Shown here piece after piece: positions 46,881-57,553 of a DNA stretch of 64,000 nt. A program made the translations under genes and the position numbers. Source of the DNA: Hemerocallis citrina. Lineage: Eukaryota; Streptophyta; Magnoliopsida; Asparagales; Asphodelaceae. Below the pieces are notes generated by a model that saw only the letters and a program-made list of their open reading frames with translations, did no database searches and was not told the DNA's origin. Numbering within the stretch: position 1 is the first letter of the stretch; every line of letters starts with the position of its first letter. Location of the stretch: positions 249,167,122-249,231,121 of the forward strand of contig CM030364.1 in the NCBI GenBank assembly GCA_017893485.1, given 5' to 3'.

Positions 46881-48030
46881 GTTCCGGAGTCCAACACTTG
46901 GCTCGATTCTACTTCACAAGTTCGCTCCCAAGCGAGCTAGAAGTAGCTCACCATTCGGAACTGCTCCCACAGCCGTTGAATGGTTCGGAGTCCAACACTT
47001 GGTTCGACTTTACTCCGCAAGTTTGCTCCTAAGCGAGCTAGGGGTAGTTCGCCATTCAAAATTGCTCCCACACCCCTTAAACTGACAATGGTTCCGGAGT
47101 CCAACACTTGGCTCGATTCTACTTCACAAGTTCGCTCCCAAGCGAGCCAGAAGTAGCTCGCCATTCGGAACTGCTCCCACAGCCGTTGAATGGTTCGGAG
47201 TCAAACACTTGGTTCGACTCTACTCCGCAAGTTCGCTCCTAAGCGAGCTAGGGGTAGTTCACCATTCGGAATTGCTCCCACACCCCTTAAACTGACAATG
47301 GTTCCGGAATCCAACACTTGGCTCGATTCTACTTCACAAGTTCGCTCCCAAGCGAGCTAGAAGCAGCTCGCCATTCGGAACTGCTCCCACAGCCGTTGAA
47401 TGGTTCGGAGTCCAACACTTGGTTCGACTCTACTCCGCAAGTTCGCTCCTAAGCGAGCTAGGGGTAGTTCGCCATTCGGAATTGCTCCCACACCCTTAAA
47501 CTGACAATGGTTCCGGAGTCCAACACTTGGCTCGATTCTACTTCACAAGTTCGCTCCCAAGCGAGCTAGAAGTAGCTCGCCATTCGGAACTGCTCCCACA
47601 GCCGTTGAATGGTTCGGAGTCCAACACTTGGTTCGACTCTACTCCGCAAGTTCGCTCCTAAGCGAGCTAGGGGTAGTTCGCCATTCGGAATTGCTCCCAC
47701 ACCCTTAAACTGACAATGGTTCCGAAGTCCAACACTTGGCTCGATTCTACTTCGCAAGTTCGCTCCTAAGCGAACTAGAAGTAGCTCGCCATTCGGAACT
47801 GCTCCCACAGTCGTTGAATGGTTCGGAGTCCAACACTTGGTTCGACTCTACTCCGCAAGTTCGCTCCTAAGCGAGCTAGGGGTAGTTCGCCATTCTGAAA
47901 CGCTCCAACAACCCTAACCTAATCAAACAAGGGCGCCGAAGTCCGACACTTGGCTCGATGCTACTTCGCGAGTTCGCTCCTAAACGAACTGGAAGAAGCT
48001 CGCCATTCGGAGTCCAACACTTTAGAAGCT
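46881..48030. repeat. Dimeric tandem array, about 5.5 units of 209-210 bp
   Basis: Units begin at 46881, 47091, 47301, 47510 and 47719, with a divergent partial unit from about 47931. Each unit has two related halves of about 105 bp: one with GGCTCGATTCTACTTCACAA, the other with GGTTCGACTCTACTCCGCAA. Every half contains TTCGCTCC(C/T)AAGCGAGCTAG, where CGCT and AGCG pair across a short loop. Confidence 0.95.
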
Positions 48031-48086
48031 ACGGCACAGCAGACAACAGTCACAAGAATAAAACACGCAAGTTCGACAACAACACT

Positions 48087-48092
48087 TTTATT
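48087..48092 (-). terminator. Poly(A) signal AATAAA of the antisense unit
   Basis: AATAAA on - (TTTATT on +), 329 bases downstream of the stop of the distal antisense gene and in spacer sequence between it and the 210-bp array. Confidence 0.45.
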
Positions 48093-48420
48093 GATGAAAC
48101 AGATGCGGTACAGAGACAAACACAGCAGGATTACAACTCGTCAAAGAAGAAGCTACAATGCCGACTTATTACACTTAGCAGAAAAAACAAAAAATACACA
48201 AAAACTCGCGGAGTCGACCACTTCAGCGCTTCTTTGGGGCCGGAGCATTCCGCTTCAGGGACACTCGAGAATGACGACGCTTGTCTCCGGAGCGCGACCC
48301 CAAGCCGGCAAATTGAGATGTATCCTCGGCACCACTCCTAGTAGCTACTCCGACGGACGCCCCGCTCGATGAAATTGCCACCGAACTCTGCACGTCCCCC
48401 GGACTAGGTTGGCCGATCCG

Positions 48421-49137
48421 CTAACGGGTCGCCATCTCATAGAAGGTAATGCCCCGCTCACTCTCAGCACGAGTGCACGACGTGCTTCGAACGTTGATCA
48501 GTCCTGAATGCGGCTTAAGACGGGCCACCTCTGCCTCCAACTCCGAGATCCGATCCCGCAACGAGTCGTCTTTGACATCGACTTCGAAATGTGGGGGTAT
48601 CGCGGAGTCCGGGACTCCTGATCGGCTGGCGATGAGGCGCCGGAGGTGGGTGACCTCGATGCTTTTATCCACCGTCGCCCTCTTGAGCGTTTCAACTTCG
48701 GCAGTCAACTGAACCCGTTCGGTCGTCAATTTGGCCACTTCGGCCGTCAGCCCCTCGCCCTCACTCCGAAGCTTCGCCTCTACGGACTGCAGATGCTGTA
48801 TCTCGGAAAGCAAATCGTCTCTCTCCGCTGTTATTTTGGACAAGTTATGACGGAATCACTGAACCCGAATCTCATTACTGAAATCAGTTGGCGAATATTC
48901 ACCTTCAGGGATAAGCTCGGCGATCCTGCTTTCCAAACGGCGAATCTCGATATCTCGCCGGCCGAGGATGAGCTAGAGATGGGTCCTCTCGCTTTCAGCT
49001 CGGCGCAATCCGAGCTCGACCTCGTAGAGTCTCTCTCGGCACCTCGCCAGACACAGCCTCATCGTCCCTAGGCCGACCTCGGCTCGAGCTTCCTCATCCG
49101 AGTGCAAAGGCTCGACGTCTTGGGCGATCACCATAAG
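48421..49137 (-). pseudogene. Distal antisense gene: coiled-coil protein, two premature stops
   Basis: On -, a splice acceptor TTTGCAG precedes 49137. From there 239 codons run in one frame to TAG at 48421-48423. ATG at 49134 gives MVIAQDVEPLHSDEEARAEV. The whole length is rich in heptad-like Leu, Glu and Arg (RCRERLYEVELGLRRAESER; RDIEIRRLESRIAEL; DRISELEAEVARLK), i.e. a long coiled coil. Two in-frame stops interrupt it: TAG at 48973-48975 and TGA at 48856-48858. Each is one C-to-T change from CAG or CGA. It resembles the coiled-coil part of antisense proteins in other Tat elements. It could be a separate gene or further exons of the neighbour; no upstream exon was identified. Confidence 0.7.
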
Positions 49138-49397
49138 CTGCAAAGAGATCGGAGTAATCAGCAGAAACGTCGAAACACTGCCGAAGCACCACACTTGGGA
49201 AAAACTTTCTTTTCTAAAAATAAGAAGGGAATGTTCGGCAAAAGAGGGGGCAAAAGACAAAAACCTCCGAACATCAGCACTTGCAAAAACTTTCTTTTCA
49301 TTTAATGTCAAAAAGTAGCGGTGGCCAGTCCGCTATTAGGCATTACAGAGTTCGAAAAGAAAAACAAAAAACAAAAACAAGAAAACAAAAGGCGGAT
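49138..49397. other. Spacer or intron between the two antisense genes
   Basis: T/A-rich on -, with a pyrimidine-rich run before the acceptor at 49138. It has no sustained coding sense. A repeated AA.AAAACTTTCTTTT word occurs at about 49201 and 49286. Confidence 0.5.
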
Positions 49398-51511
49398 TCA
49401 ATGCTCGACCTCTTTCCCCGGGCGACGAGGCGGGGTAGGAGTTGACTTCGCCGAAGGAGACGCCGCCGCCAGCGGGGTAATAGCGGTGCTGGGGACCTCA
49501 TCAGAAGCCCTAGTCCCAGCGCCGGCTTCGTCGTCGCCCTCCTCCTCTTCTTCCCCTTCGGACTCGGGGTCGAAGCCCTCGACGTGTCCGGGGAATAGCC
49601 ACCATCCCGAGACATCCACCGCGGGGTATGCCTCCGACACCCGAGTGAGGGCGGCAGCGAAGGCCTTCGCCATATTCTGCGCGAGGAACCCTTGGGCCTT
49701 CTCCAAGGTCGCGTCCTCCGTCGCCTTCAGGGCTGCCGCCTGCGCCGCCTCGACTTCGGCCAACTGCTTGGCCGACCCCTCCTTCTGCCGAAGGAGCTCG
49801 CCCTCCAGCCTCTTCACCTCGGCCTCGAGGTACTGGACCCTCGCCGACCTGCCCTCATGCTCGACGCGGAGCTTGTCGAGCTCGTTCGCCAGGCGAGCTT
49901 TTTCGTTCCGAACTTGGTCGGACTCCTACTTCAGCTCCTTCTCTAGAGCTGTCAGCCTCTCGGTGAGGTGGCCGAAGTGGACGATGATCTGCAGCAAAGA
50001 AGAGCTAAAAGAGTTAGAAAATTTTTTTTCGATTTAAGAAATACAACAGGCGAGGAGGAGCTTACCGATACCGCCGAACGAGCGATCTCGATCACGTCGT
50101 CGCCCTCTCTCCCCGCCTCCATGGCGGCTCGGTCCTTTGGGGTGGCGAGATGCTTGATGGCCTGCATGCTCGCCAAGGAGTTCCCGAGGAACCCATCGTG
50201 CTTCCGAACTTACCAGTCCGGAATATGGATCCGCTTGTGCTCCTCCGTCAGGAGCTCCTCGCCTGCCACGGTCAGCGGCGGTGTCGGCATGGCGAGTGCG
50301 GCGGTAATGGGAAAATCCCCCACTGGTGCGGGAGCCGAAGTCCCTGCCACGGTGACGACCGGGTCGTCAAGGATCTCCACCTCCTCGACAGGGCCCGCGA
50401 TCCTCGGAGCTTTCGAGGTCGAGGGCAGCTTAGATGCTACCCTCTTGCGCTTCTTCGGCGCCTTACTCGCAAGCCCTGCCCTGAGCGCCAAGACCGCGTC
50501 GTAGTCCATGGATTCTGCATCAAAAGCAAAAAAATTGATTAGCACGTAGAAAACAACAAGGCAATGAGTACGGAAAAAGAAAAAACTTGACGAGAGCCGC
50601 GTACTGGGATCTACGCGGCAGAGCCCTCCCTTGTAGAGGACGTCCTCCGTCAGCTCCCTCCAATCGTACTTCGGCCGGTCAAGGAGGATCCGGACCGCCT
50701 CTTCTTCTTCTACTGAGAGCTTCGGCATCGCCTTCGCCCTCCTCGGCACCCCCTCTACCCAAGCGGAAGGGATCGGCCATGCCTCTCGACTCCGCACGAC
50801 CAACCACTTCTCTCGCCAGTTCTTAATGGAGTCGGGGCATGCGACGAGCTTACCGCCGTGCCTCGGAGTCAAGTAATACCGGTACTCCGACTTGTTCCCT
50901 TGGTGGAGCCGGTATAACGTCCGAAGCACGTTCAGCTGCGGCTCGATCCCTGCGGCCTGGCAGTGGAGAACGAACCCATTAATCACTCGCCACGCGTTCG
51001 GCATGAGTTGGATGGGGCTGACCCCGAACCAACTCACCATGGTAATTGCGAACGCGTGGAGAGGTAGCCGAGCACCGGCGATAAAGGCGTCGACCGGCCA
51101 GCAACACATCGTCACTGGCAGCGGTGAGTTCGCCCTAACTCCGGGACCCGGCAACATGATTTCGTACTCCTCCGGGATGAAGAAAGAATCCCGGATCACT
51201 GCCAGATCCTCCTCACGCAGGATCGACGCCGCATCGTCCGCCTCCGTCGTCTCCCTCGCGGCGTTCTCCTCAAAGGACCTCTCCCTCCCATGAACAATCC
51301 GCTCGGCCTGATCCTCCGGGAGCTGCCTAACTCTGTGGAGCCCCGTCAACGGCCCTGGCAGTTGTCCGAACTCCCCCATCCTCTTCGGATCCACAACGAT
51401 CGAATCCTTGCCGAACACCTTGCCTTTGGTCGGGGTCGGATTCGAGTCCTCGACGTCTTCAAGGGAGGGCTCGGACCAAGAGACTTCGTCGGAGACAGAA
51501 GCTATAGACAT
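49398..51511 (-). pseudogene. Antisense gene with gypsy-type putative transposase domain (Transposase_28), three exons, two premature stops
   Basis: On - from ATG 51511. Exon 1 is 51511-50605, intron 1 (90 bp) has donor GTACGC and acceptor TGCAG, exon 2 is 50514-50066, intron 2 (77 bp) has donor GTAAGC and acceptor CTGCAG, and exon 3 is 49988-49398. Joined, they give 649 codons in one frame, which supports both introns. Exon 1 carries FFIPEEYEIMLPGPG, LPLHAFAITMVSWFGVSPIQL and PNAWRVINGFVLHC, the pattern of PF04195, a domain of unknown activity named for its place in Gypsy elements. Exon 2 has a basic KKRKRV stretch (possible nuclear signal). Exon 3 is a coiled coil with an acidic, Ala/Pro-rich tail. 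In-frame stops are TAA at 50210-50212 and TAG at 49926-49928, both one transition from a Gln codon. Function of the family is unknown. Confidence 0.85.
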
Positions 51512-51655
51512 AATTGATGATAAATTACCTTAATAGGGACAGCTACCGGAAAACTTCGCCTGAAACAAACGCCGACGCCGGAAAAACTCGCCTGGGCACA
51601 AGAAACCGTCTGAGCAAAAGAGAGGAGAAATGAGAAATGAGAGAGGGGGGGGGAG

Positions 51656-51663
51656 GATTTATA
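51656..51663 (-). promoter_or_regulatory. TATA box of the antisense unit
   Basis: On -, CTCTATAAATCC with TATAAATC at 51663-51656, about 145 bases above the ATG at 51511 and followed by a pyrimidine-rich leader (CCTCCCCCCCC, CTCTCTCATTTCTC). It lies between the antisense ORF and the 58-bp array, so the antisense gene appears to have its own promoter and not the 3' LTR. Confidence 0.7.
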
Positions 51664-51920
51664 GAGGGGGGCACATCAAACGAGGATAATGGGCTTGTAC
51701 GACCGGCCCATTTAAACCAAACGGCGGAGCGATCCCAATCGTCGTCTCGCTAACCACAACGAATCATGAGTAGAATTTAATGCGCGTCCAGTCTGATGGA
51801 AGCCCAGAGGTCACTGCAATTAATGAACGTCCCATTTGTCCGAGTTGTCAGAGTTGTCAGAGCCACCAGAAGTTCAAACGGCGCACAGAAAAAACAAACC
51901 CCTAAAAACGACAAGTCTAG
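51664..51920. other. Upstream region of the antisense promoter
   Basis: Non-coding. GAGTTGTCAGAGTTGTCAGA tandem near 51842. It separates the TATA box from the 58-bp array. Confidence 0.5.
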
Positions 51921-52790
51921 AAGTTCGGCACTCACTGCCGAGCGTTCGTGACACCGACCTTGTTACGGGGCAAAAATCAAGTTCGGCACTCACTGTCGAG
52001 CGTTCGTGACACCGACCTTGTTACGGGGCAAAAATTAAGTTCGGCACTCACTGCCGAGCGTTCGTGACACCGACCTTGTTATGGGGCAAAAATCAAGTTC
52101 GGTACTCACTACCGAGCGTTCGTGACACCGACCTTGTTACGGGGCAAAAATCAAGTTCGGCACTCACTGCCGAGCGTTCGTGACACCGACCTTGTTACGG
52201 GGCAAAAATCAAGTTCGGCACCCACTGCCGAGCGTTTGTGACACCGACCTTGTTACGGGGCAAAAATCAAGTTCGGCACCCACTGCCGAGCGTTCGTGAC
52301 ACCGACCTTGTTACGGGGCAAAAATCAAGTTCGGCACCCACTGCCGAGCGTTCGTGACACCGACCTTGTTACGGGGCAAAAATCAAGTTCGACACCCACT
52401 GCCGAGCGTTCGTGACACCGACCTTGTTACGGGGCAAAAATCAAGTTCGGCACCCACTGCCGAGCGTTCGTGACACCGACCTTGTTACGGGGCAAAAATC
52501 AAGTTCGGCACCCACTGCCGAGCATTCGTGACACCGACCTTGTTACGGGGCAAAAATCAAGTTCGGCACCCACTGCCGAGCGTTCGTGACACCGACCTTG
52601 TTACGGGGCAAAAATCAAGTTCGGCACTCACTGCCGAGCGTTCGTGACACCGACCTTGTTACGGGGCAAAAATCAAGTTCGGCACCCACTGCCGAGCGTT
52701 CGTGACACCGACCTTGTTACGGGGTAAAAATCAAGTTCGGAGCTCACTGCCGAGCGTTCGTGACACCGACCTCGTTATAGGGTAAAAAAC
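51921..52790. repeat. 58-bp tandem array, exactly 15 units
   Basis: The unit starts AAGTTCGGCACCCACTGCCG and continues with AGCGTTCGTGACACCGACCT and TGTTACGGGGCAAAAATC. The period is 58 with no indels (51921 + 15 x 58 = 52791). Units are over 90% identical. Each has a small hairpin CGGCA-CTCAC-TGCCG and a TCGTGACACCGA word. The array lies upstream of the antisense TATA box and close to the 3' LTR. Confidence 0.97.
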
Positions 52791-53165
52791 AAGTTCGGCA
52801 GATCGCCAGACTCACTCCTAGTGCTCGCAGCTATGCCGAACTCGCTTTCCTCTCCGGAAAACCTTGCCGAACTGCATATCGACCTCGGCCCTCTAGTCAG
52901 CGAGCCCTGGGGGGAGTCAAAGGCGTGATACAAATGTATAAGACCCCCAAACGACGAATCGACGCTTCGCGAAGATAAAGAGGATACCCCTGCAAGAATA
53001 CCACATGACCATCAGAGCTCATGAGCAATTCGAAGCTCAATCCACTTGGCAAATCACCTCACTACCCCTTCAAGATTCAAAACCTTTCATTTGAACTCCG
53101 ACACAACTCCGCTAGCCATTAAAACAGTTAAACTACTCCTCAAAGGCCGAACAAATTTAGCCTTT
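52791..53165. other. 3' untranslated part of the retrotransposon
   Basis: Non-coding, from the end of the 58-bp array to the polypurine tract. TTCGGC words continue sparsely. Confidence 0.5.
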
Positions 53166-53181
53166 AGGAGTGGGGGGCTCG
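53166..53181 (+). other. Polypurine tract
   Basis: TAGGAGTGGGGGGCTCG immediately before the TG of the 3' LTR; the purine block AGGAGTGGGGGG is interrupted by one T. It serves as plus-strand primer in the family. Confidence 0.8.
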
Positions 53182-53843
53182 TGATATGGCTAAAAATGGG
53201 GGTTAATCGGAACCGTCCAGATCAGGTACGAATCTTGAGACCCGGGGGTAAAACGGTAATTTTGCCTACAAAAGGGTCCAAAATGGATATTGGGTCTTCT
53301 CTCCAGGGACCCAATAACCCACGAATGGATCCACCAACAAGAGGGTGCAGGTTCTAACCCGCTGCGCACCCATTCCAACAAGATAGAATCAGGGTCCCTG
53401 ATCAATCTTGATCAACGGTCCTGATATACGTCTATCTTTTCACTGGGGCTTGGGGATTAAATTCCTTATCTGATTACGGGGAATATACCTTATCAGATTA
53501 CATTCCTAGTCTGTTTACAAGAAGAATATTCCATATCAGATCACGGGGATTTCATTCCTAATCCGTTCCCTGAGACGCCTATAAATACCCCCCCATCCAT
53601 CTCCATTAAGAGGTAATCAATCTTTCACTAGTTTTTACGCTCATTCATAGTCTTCCTAGATTACTGACTTGAGCATCGGAGGGTGCATCGCCGGGAACAA
53701 CCCCGGTGTCTCGCATTTTTTGCAGGTCTACGGCGGGATCGACGACCGAAGCCCGACGGAACAGGTATACAGGTTTACTATTCAGTTTTCCTAAGGATCC
53801 ACAAATTCATCTGTTTGCCCCCACACCAAATTTAGCGGCAACA
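53182..53843 (+). repeat. 3' LTR (662 bp)
   Basis: By eye it has 12 substitutions against the 5' LTR (11 transitions, 1 transversion) and one extra C in the run after TATAAATA. TG...CA ends are intact. TATAAATA recurs at about 53581-53588. Confidence 0.97.
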
Positions 53844-53848
53844 CTTAC

Positions 53849-54420
53849 TATTATCAAAACATGCATGAAAGTGCACAAACAGGGGCAAGTAAACATGATA
53901 GGAAACAGGAAATAAGTTTGGGCTGGATAGAAAACATATTCGGATGTCAAAATAACTTATAACTATCACGTACAACAAGAATTTCAATTCTGGACAGCAG
54001 GACGTTGCTGCACCAAAACTGGAATTCCCGTTTCTACAGGAATGCAAATCTGGATCCGTCAGAAGTTCTAGAAACTAGACTTCCTGCCGGTTCCAGCGCA
54101 TATACAAACGTTATATAAAAGTAACTGCAACTGGTTTCAATTACTCATTCTATACGAATTTTCATGTACTGGCAGAATCTTAAAGTTATGTTTACATGCT
54201 TGAATCAGGTCTGAAACTATTTATTACCTTCTGACTGAGGAGGGGGGAGGGTATTAATAGGCCTGAGAAACAATACAGGAGATTGATGTGAATCCATGAA
54301 ATCGACTATGAATTCTTTATCTCCTATTCGAATCTCCCCCTCAAGAGATAAGCTCTCTTGTTTGGAGATATATAGGAGATTTGACTAACAATATTCATGG
54401 ACTGGGTCTCTCTTAGTGGG
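53849..54420. repeat. Continuation of the non-coding repeat interrupted by the retrotransposon
   Basis: Follows the CTTAC target duplication. No coding sequence. On - it holds CTCCTATATATCTCC (about 54365-54380), a TATA-like stretch. The right boundary is undefined and taken as the point where pararetroviral sequence may begin. Confidence 0.35.
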
Positions 54421-54579
54421 CCTAATCGTCACTTTTTATGGGCTTGAAAGAGGCCCATGTCCTGTAGAGAAGTCTGAAAAAGGCCCGAACCTATTAAAGA
54501 GGTCTGTATTAATCTACCTGAAGAAGCTTTTAGATCTGTGCTGGAATCATATGGCCCTGATTTACTACGATTTTTACCA

Positions 54580-56400
54580 TTATCATATACGAATGATACA
54601 AATCAAGAAACTATCACAGTCTAATAGACACTGGAACAGACACAAGCTTATGCCGCGAAAATAAACTACCAAAATGGAAACAAGATAGAAATAATAAAAA
54701 AGCATGGCTGGATTGACATGATAAACCATTATGCTTGACAAGTATCAACAAAATGTTACGATACAAGTAGGAAGTTACATCCTAAAAATACAAATAATAT
54801 ACCAATTTGATGATATGAATAATGATGTAATATTAGGAAACGACTTTTTACAACAATACTATCATATGACTATATCACGCAAAACAGTTATATTTACAAC
54901 ACCTTGTAAATATCAAGCTATATCAATTAGAATAACACAACCTTATTCTAGGACAAACTTACCATATATCAGAATTTCTTTAGCCCAGCATTGTGAATAT
55001 CAAATTTACCAAATAATACTAGAATACATCAAGTCCAACGAACAAAATCATAAGAAATTTTACAAAAACAATTAGAAAATCTGTGTGGAGAAGACCCTTT
55101 AGCAAAATGACACTTAAGTAAACTCGTAACTCATATAGAGTTAACATATAAGAACAAAATTATAAAGATTAACTCCAACAGATTTAGAAGAATTCAAAAT
55201 ACATATAAAAGAACAAATAGAAAATAATTACATAAGAAAATCACGAAGTCCACATTCATCACCAGCATTTATAGTAAGAAAACACTCAGAAGAAAAGAAA
55301 AGAAGTAAATCTAGAATGAGAGTAAATGATTTGAAATTAAATAAAAATATTAAAAGATTTGGATATTCGCTACCATATATGCAGATACTACTAAACACAG
55401 TAAGAACAAAAAATATATATTCAAAATTCGATTGCAAATTAGGATTTTACCACGCAAAACTAACAGAAGAATCAAAACAATTAATAACATTTAGTACACC
55501 ACAAAGATTTTATGAATGGAACATATTACCTTTCAGATATAAAAGTATTCTAGGAGTATTTCAAGAATATATGGATAAGATATTGAAAAAATACAACAAT
55601 TTTATACTAGTATATGTAGATGATATTCTAATAGGATCCGAAAACGAAGATCAACATAAAGAACAAATAGTAAAATTCATAGAAATAGTAAAAAATGCAG
55701 AAATAATATTATTAAAAAAAATGGAACTTTTCAAAACAGAGATTGAATTCTTATAAATAAAATTATCGCATAAAGAAATAGAACTACAACCACATATTGC
55801 AGAGCAATAATTAGAATACTAAATCAAACAAGAGGATATATACCAAATTTATCAGTAAAAACAAATTGGCTACAACAAAATTTGAAAAAGTTTAAGAAAT
55901 GAGAATGGACCATAGAGGATGAAGAAAAACTTAAAATATTGAAACAACAAACTTCAAAATTAAAGAAATTAAGATTATCTGTTAAAGATTGTACATGGAT
56001 AATAGAAACAGATGCAAGTAAAGATAATTAAAGAGTAATATTAAAATTTATTGAGATTGATAAAAAAGAAGAAAGACTAGCCAGATACACTAGTGGATCG
56101 TTCACACAGTCACAACAAAATTATCACATAAATGAAAAAGAATTATTAGCTATCTTTAAAGCAATAAAAAGTTTGAATTATTCATAAACATACAAAATTC
56201 ACAGTAAGGATAAATAATACCAAGAAAAATCATGGATAAACAAAATAATAGATCCAACTACTGCAAATAAAAGATTAATAAGATGGCAGATGGAACTAGC
56301 ACATTATGAGTTTACCATAGAAAATATAAAAGAAAAGACAACGTTTTAGCTAATTTCCCATCAAGAAATTAGCAGTTTTACTTTGCATGATGGAAAATAT
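54580..56400 (+). pseudogene. Pararetroviral polymerase remnant (protease, RT, RNase H)
   Basis: The aspartic protease active-site triplet D-T-G is encoded at about 54606-54614, with the second conserved block (ILGNDF) near 54830. The RT keeps its early palm block near 55420-55460, the FSTPQ block near 55490 and the catalytic Y-V-D-D at about 55611-55622. RNase H motifs appear near 56000-56020 (ETDAS) and 56130-56160 (the E-L-L-A-I block). Coding sense is broken by stops (for example at 55754, 55808, 56028, 56185) and frame changes. The order matches the caulimovirid polyprotein C-terminus. Confidence 0.8.
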
Positions 56401-56544
56401 TGTCCAAAGAATAAAAAATGATATAGTTTTCGACAAGAAAAATGTGGAGCAAATAAAGGGAGCATTTAACCAATTACAATTGTAAATATGAGGACTTCAG
56501 CTTATTTTACCACCACATAAATTTAGAACATATTGAGAAAATGA

Positions 56545-57400
56545 GTGAAGGGAGTGAACCTATCAACCTACAAAATGCTAGTGAGATCAAAAATGGCCAC
56601 ACAAGAGGGAAGCTCCACATCTAAACAACCAACTACTTACAAAGAGAGTTTGCTCTCAGATCCTCCAAAATATTTCAAAAATGATTTATTTTTACAATAT
56701 GCTGAGAAATTATGTCAGACCACCTAGGTAAATTAATTTATCAGAACTATTTCTCAACAATTTATGAACAAAGCAATTATACTTCCAAGATAAAATTGAA
56801 AAACAGTAAGAGTATTATTTTAAAGAGGACTTATTCATTACATATATTCATCCAGAGAATGCGAAGAACTTAGCCAGCTACCAAGAGAAGTATATACGTT
56901 TGCTAAAAGCTATTTTGGTCTTAAAAAAGCCTCCAAAATACATATTCGGATATTTTCAGCAATTCCGGAATTTCTTGAAGATGACGAAGAACTCTCTGCA
57001 GAACATATTATAAAGATAGGGATTACTACACAAGTCCTTTTGGGAGCAACTAATATCGTACCATATAAAATTGAAGAATTCAAAAAATTAATTCCATAAA
57101 TGAGATCTAGGGGGATTAAGAACCATGTATTATGAACTAAAGATATACAAAATAGAGACAGTAACATATGGATCTATGATAGTCCGTATCTACAAAAAAT
57201 AATGATCTACAGTACAGCAAAGATAAAATAGTCACAGCCAAAGAAAGAAGTCTTTGACAACTGGTACCAAATACTAGATAAATGAGTCATGACTATGACA
57301 GAAGAGACAACTGTCCATTACTGTAAATTGATGAGGACAGAGCCTAAGCACAAATGAGGAAAATACGGGAAAGGACAAGATAAAGCTGAAGAATAATTAT
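56545..57400 (+). pseudogene. Downstream pararetroviral ORF remnant
   Basis: An open 60-codon stretch (56545-56727) begins with a Ser/Thr-rich N-terminus. After breaks, coding sense resumes at about 56880-57400, with a charged region and several Trp and Tyr residues. In position it corresponds to the gene after the polymerase in some caulimovirids (transactivator or inclusion-body type), but I cannot confirm homology by motif. Confidence 0.4.
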
Positions 57401-57429
57401 TTCTAATGTGAGTAGACAATGACATAAAC

Positions 57430-57553
57430 AGTGACGTATTTACCTCAGTTATTGATATATGATGTAAGCCATGATGTAACCAGAACAGTAATTAAAACTG
57501 GTGTAATAGATGATGTAAGACTCAAAACTGTAAAGTCAAATATTCCTCTATAA
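57430..57553 (+). promoter_or_regulatory. Pararetroviral promoter-like region
   Basis: TGACGTA at 57432-57438 and three TGATGTAA(G/C) words (57460, 57472, 57511) resemble the as-1 type activator elements of caulimovirid promoters. CTCTATAA at 57546-57553 is TATA-box-like. The MITE target duplication TAA lies within this motif. Confidence 0.5.

Larger units (their letters stand above)
40248..53843 (+). mobile_element. Complete Ty3/Gypsy retrotransposon, Tat lineage, 13,596 bp
   Basis: Target duplication CTTAC at 40243-40247 and 53844-53848. LTRs 40248-40908 and 53182-53843 begin TGATATGG and end GGCAACA. The order inside is PBS, gag-protease, RT-RNase H-archaeal-type RNase H-integrase, a 210-bp dimeric array, an antisense transcription unit, a 58-bp array, and the polypurine tract. 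The second RNase H and the antisense gene with a 'putative gypsy-type transposase' domain are hallmarks of the Tat lineage. By eye the LTRs differ at 12 bases and one C-run length. Confidence 0.97.

Noticed and set aside
50212..50213. GTAAGT donor at the end of the first 433 codons of the antisense gene
   Set aside because: Sequence beyond the TAA stays in the same coding frame (VRKHDGFLGNSLASM) without a gap, so a nonsense mutation explains it better than an intron.
49321..50504. Long Ser/Ala-rich plus-strand frames
   Set aside because: Shadows of the antisense gene; the minus strand carries the PF04195 domain, coiled coils and splice sites.
50214..50591. Alternative donor GTCAAG for antisense intron 1
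   Set aside because: It would give a 77-bp intron that breaks the frame; GTACGC at 50604 gives 90 bp and keeps it.
51921..52790. CRISPR-like array
   Set aside because: Repeats are contiguous without spacers and lie in a plant retrotransposon.
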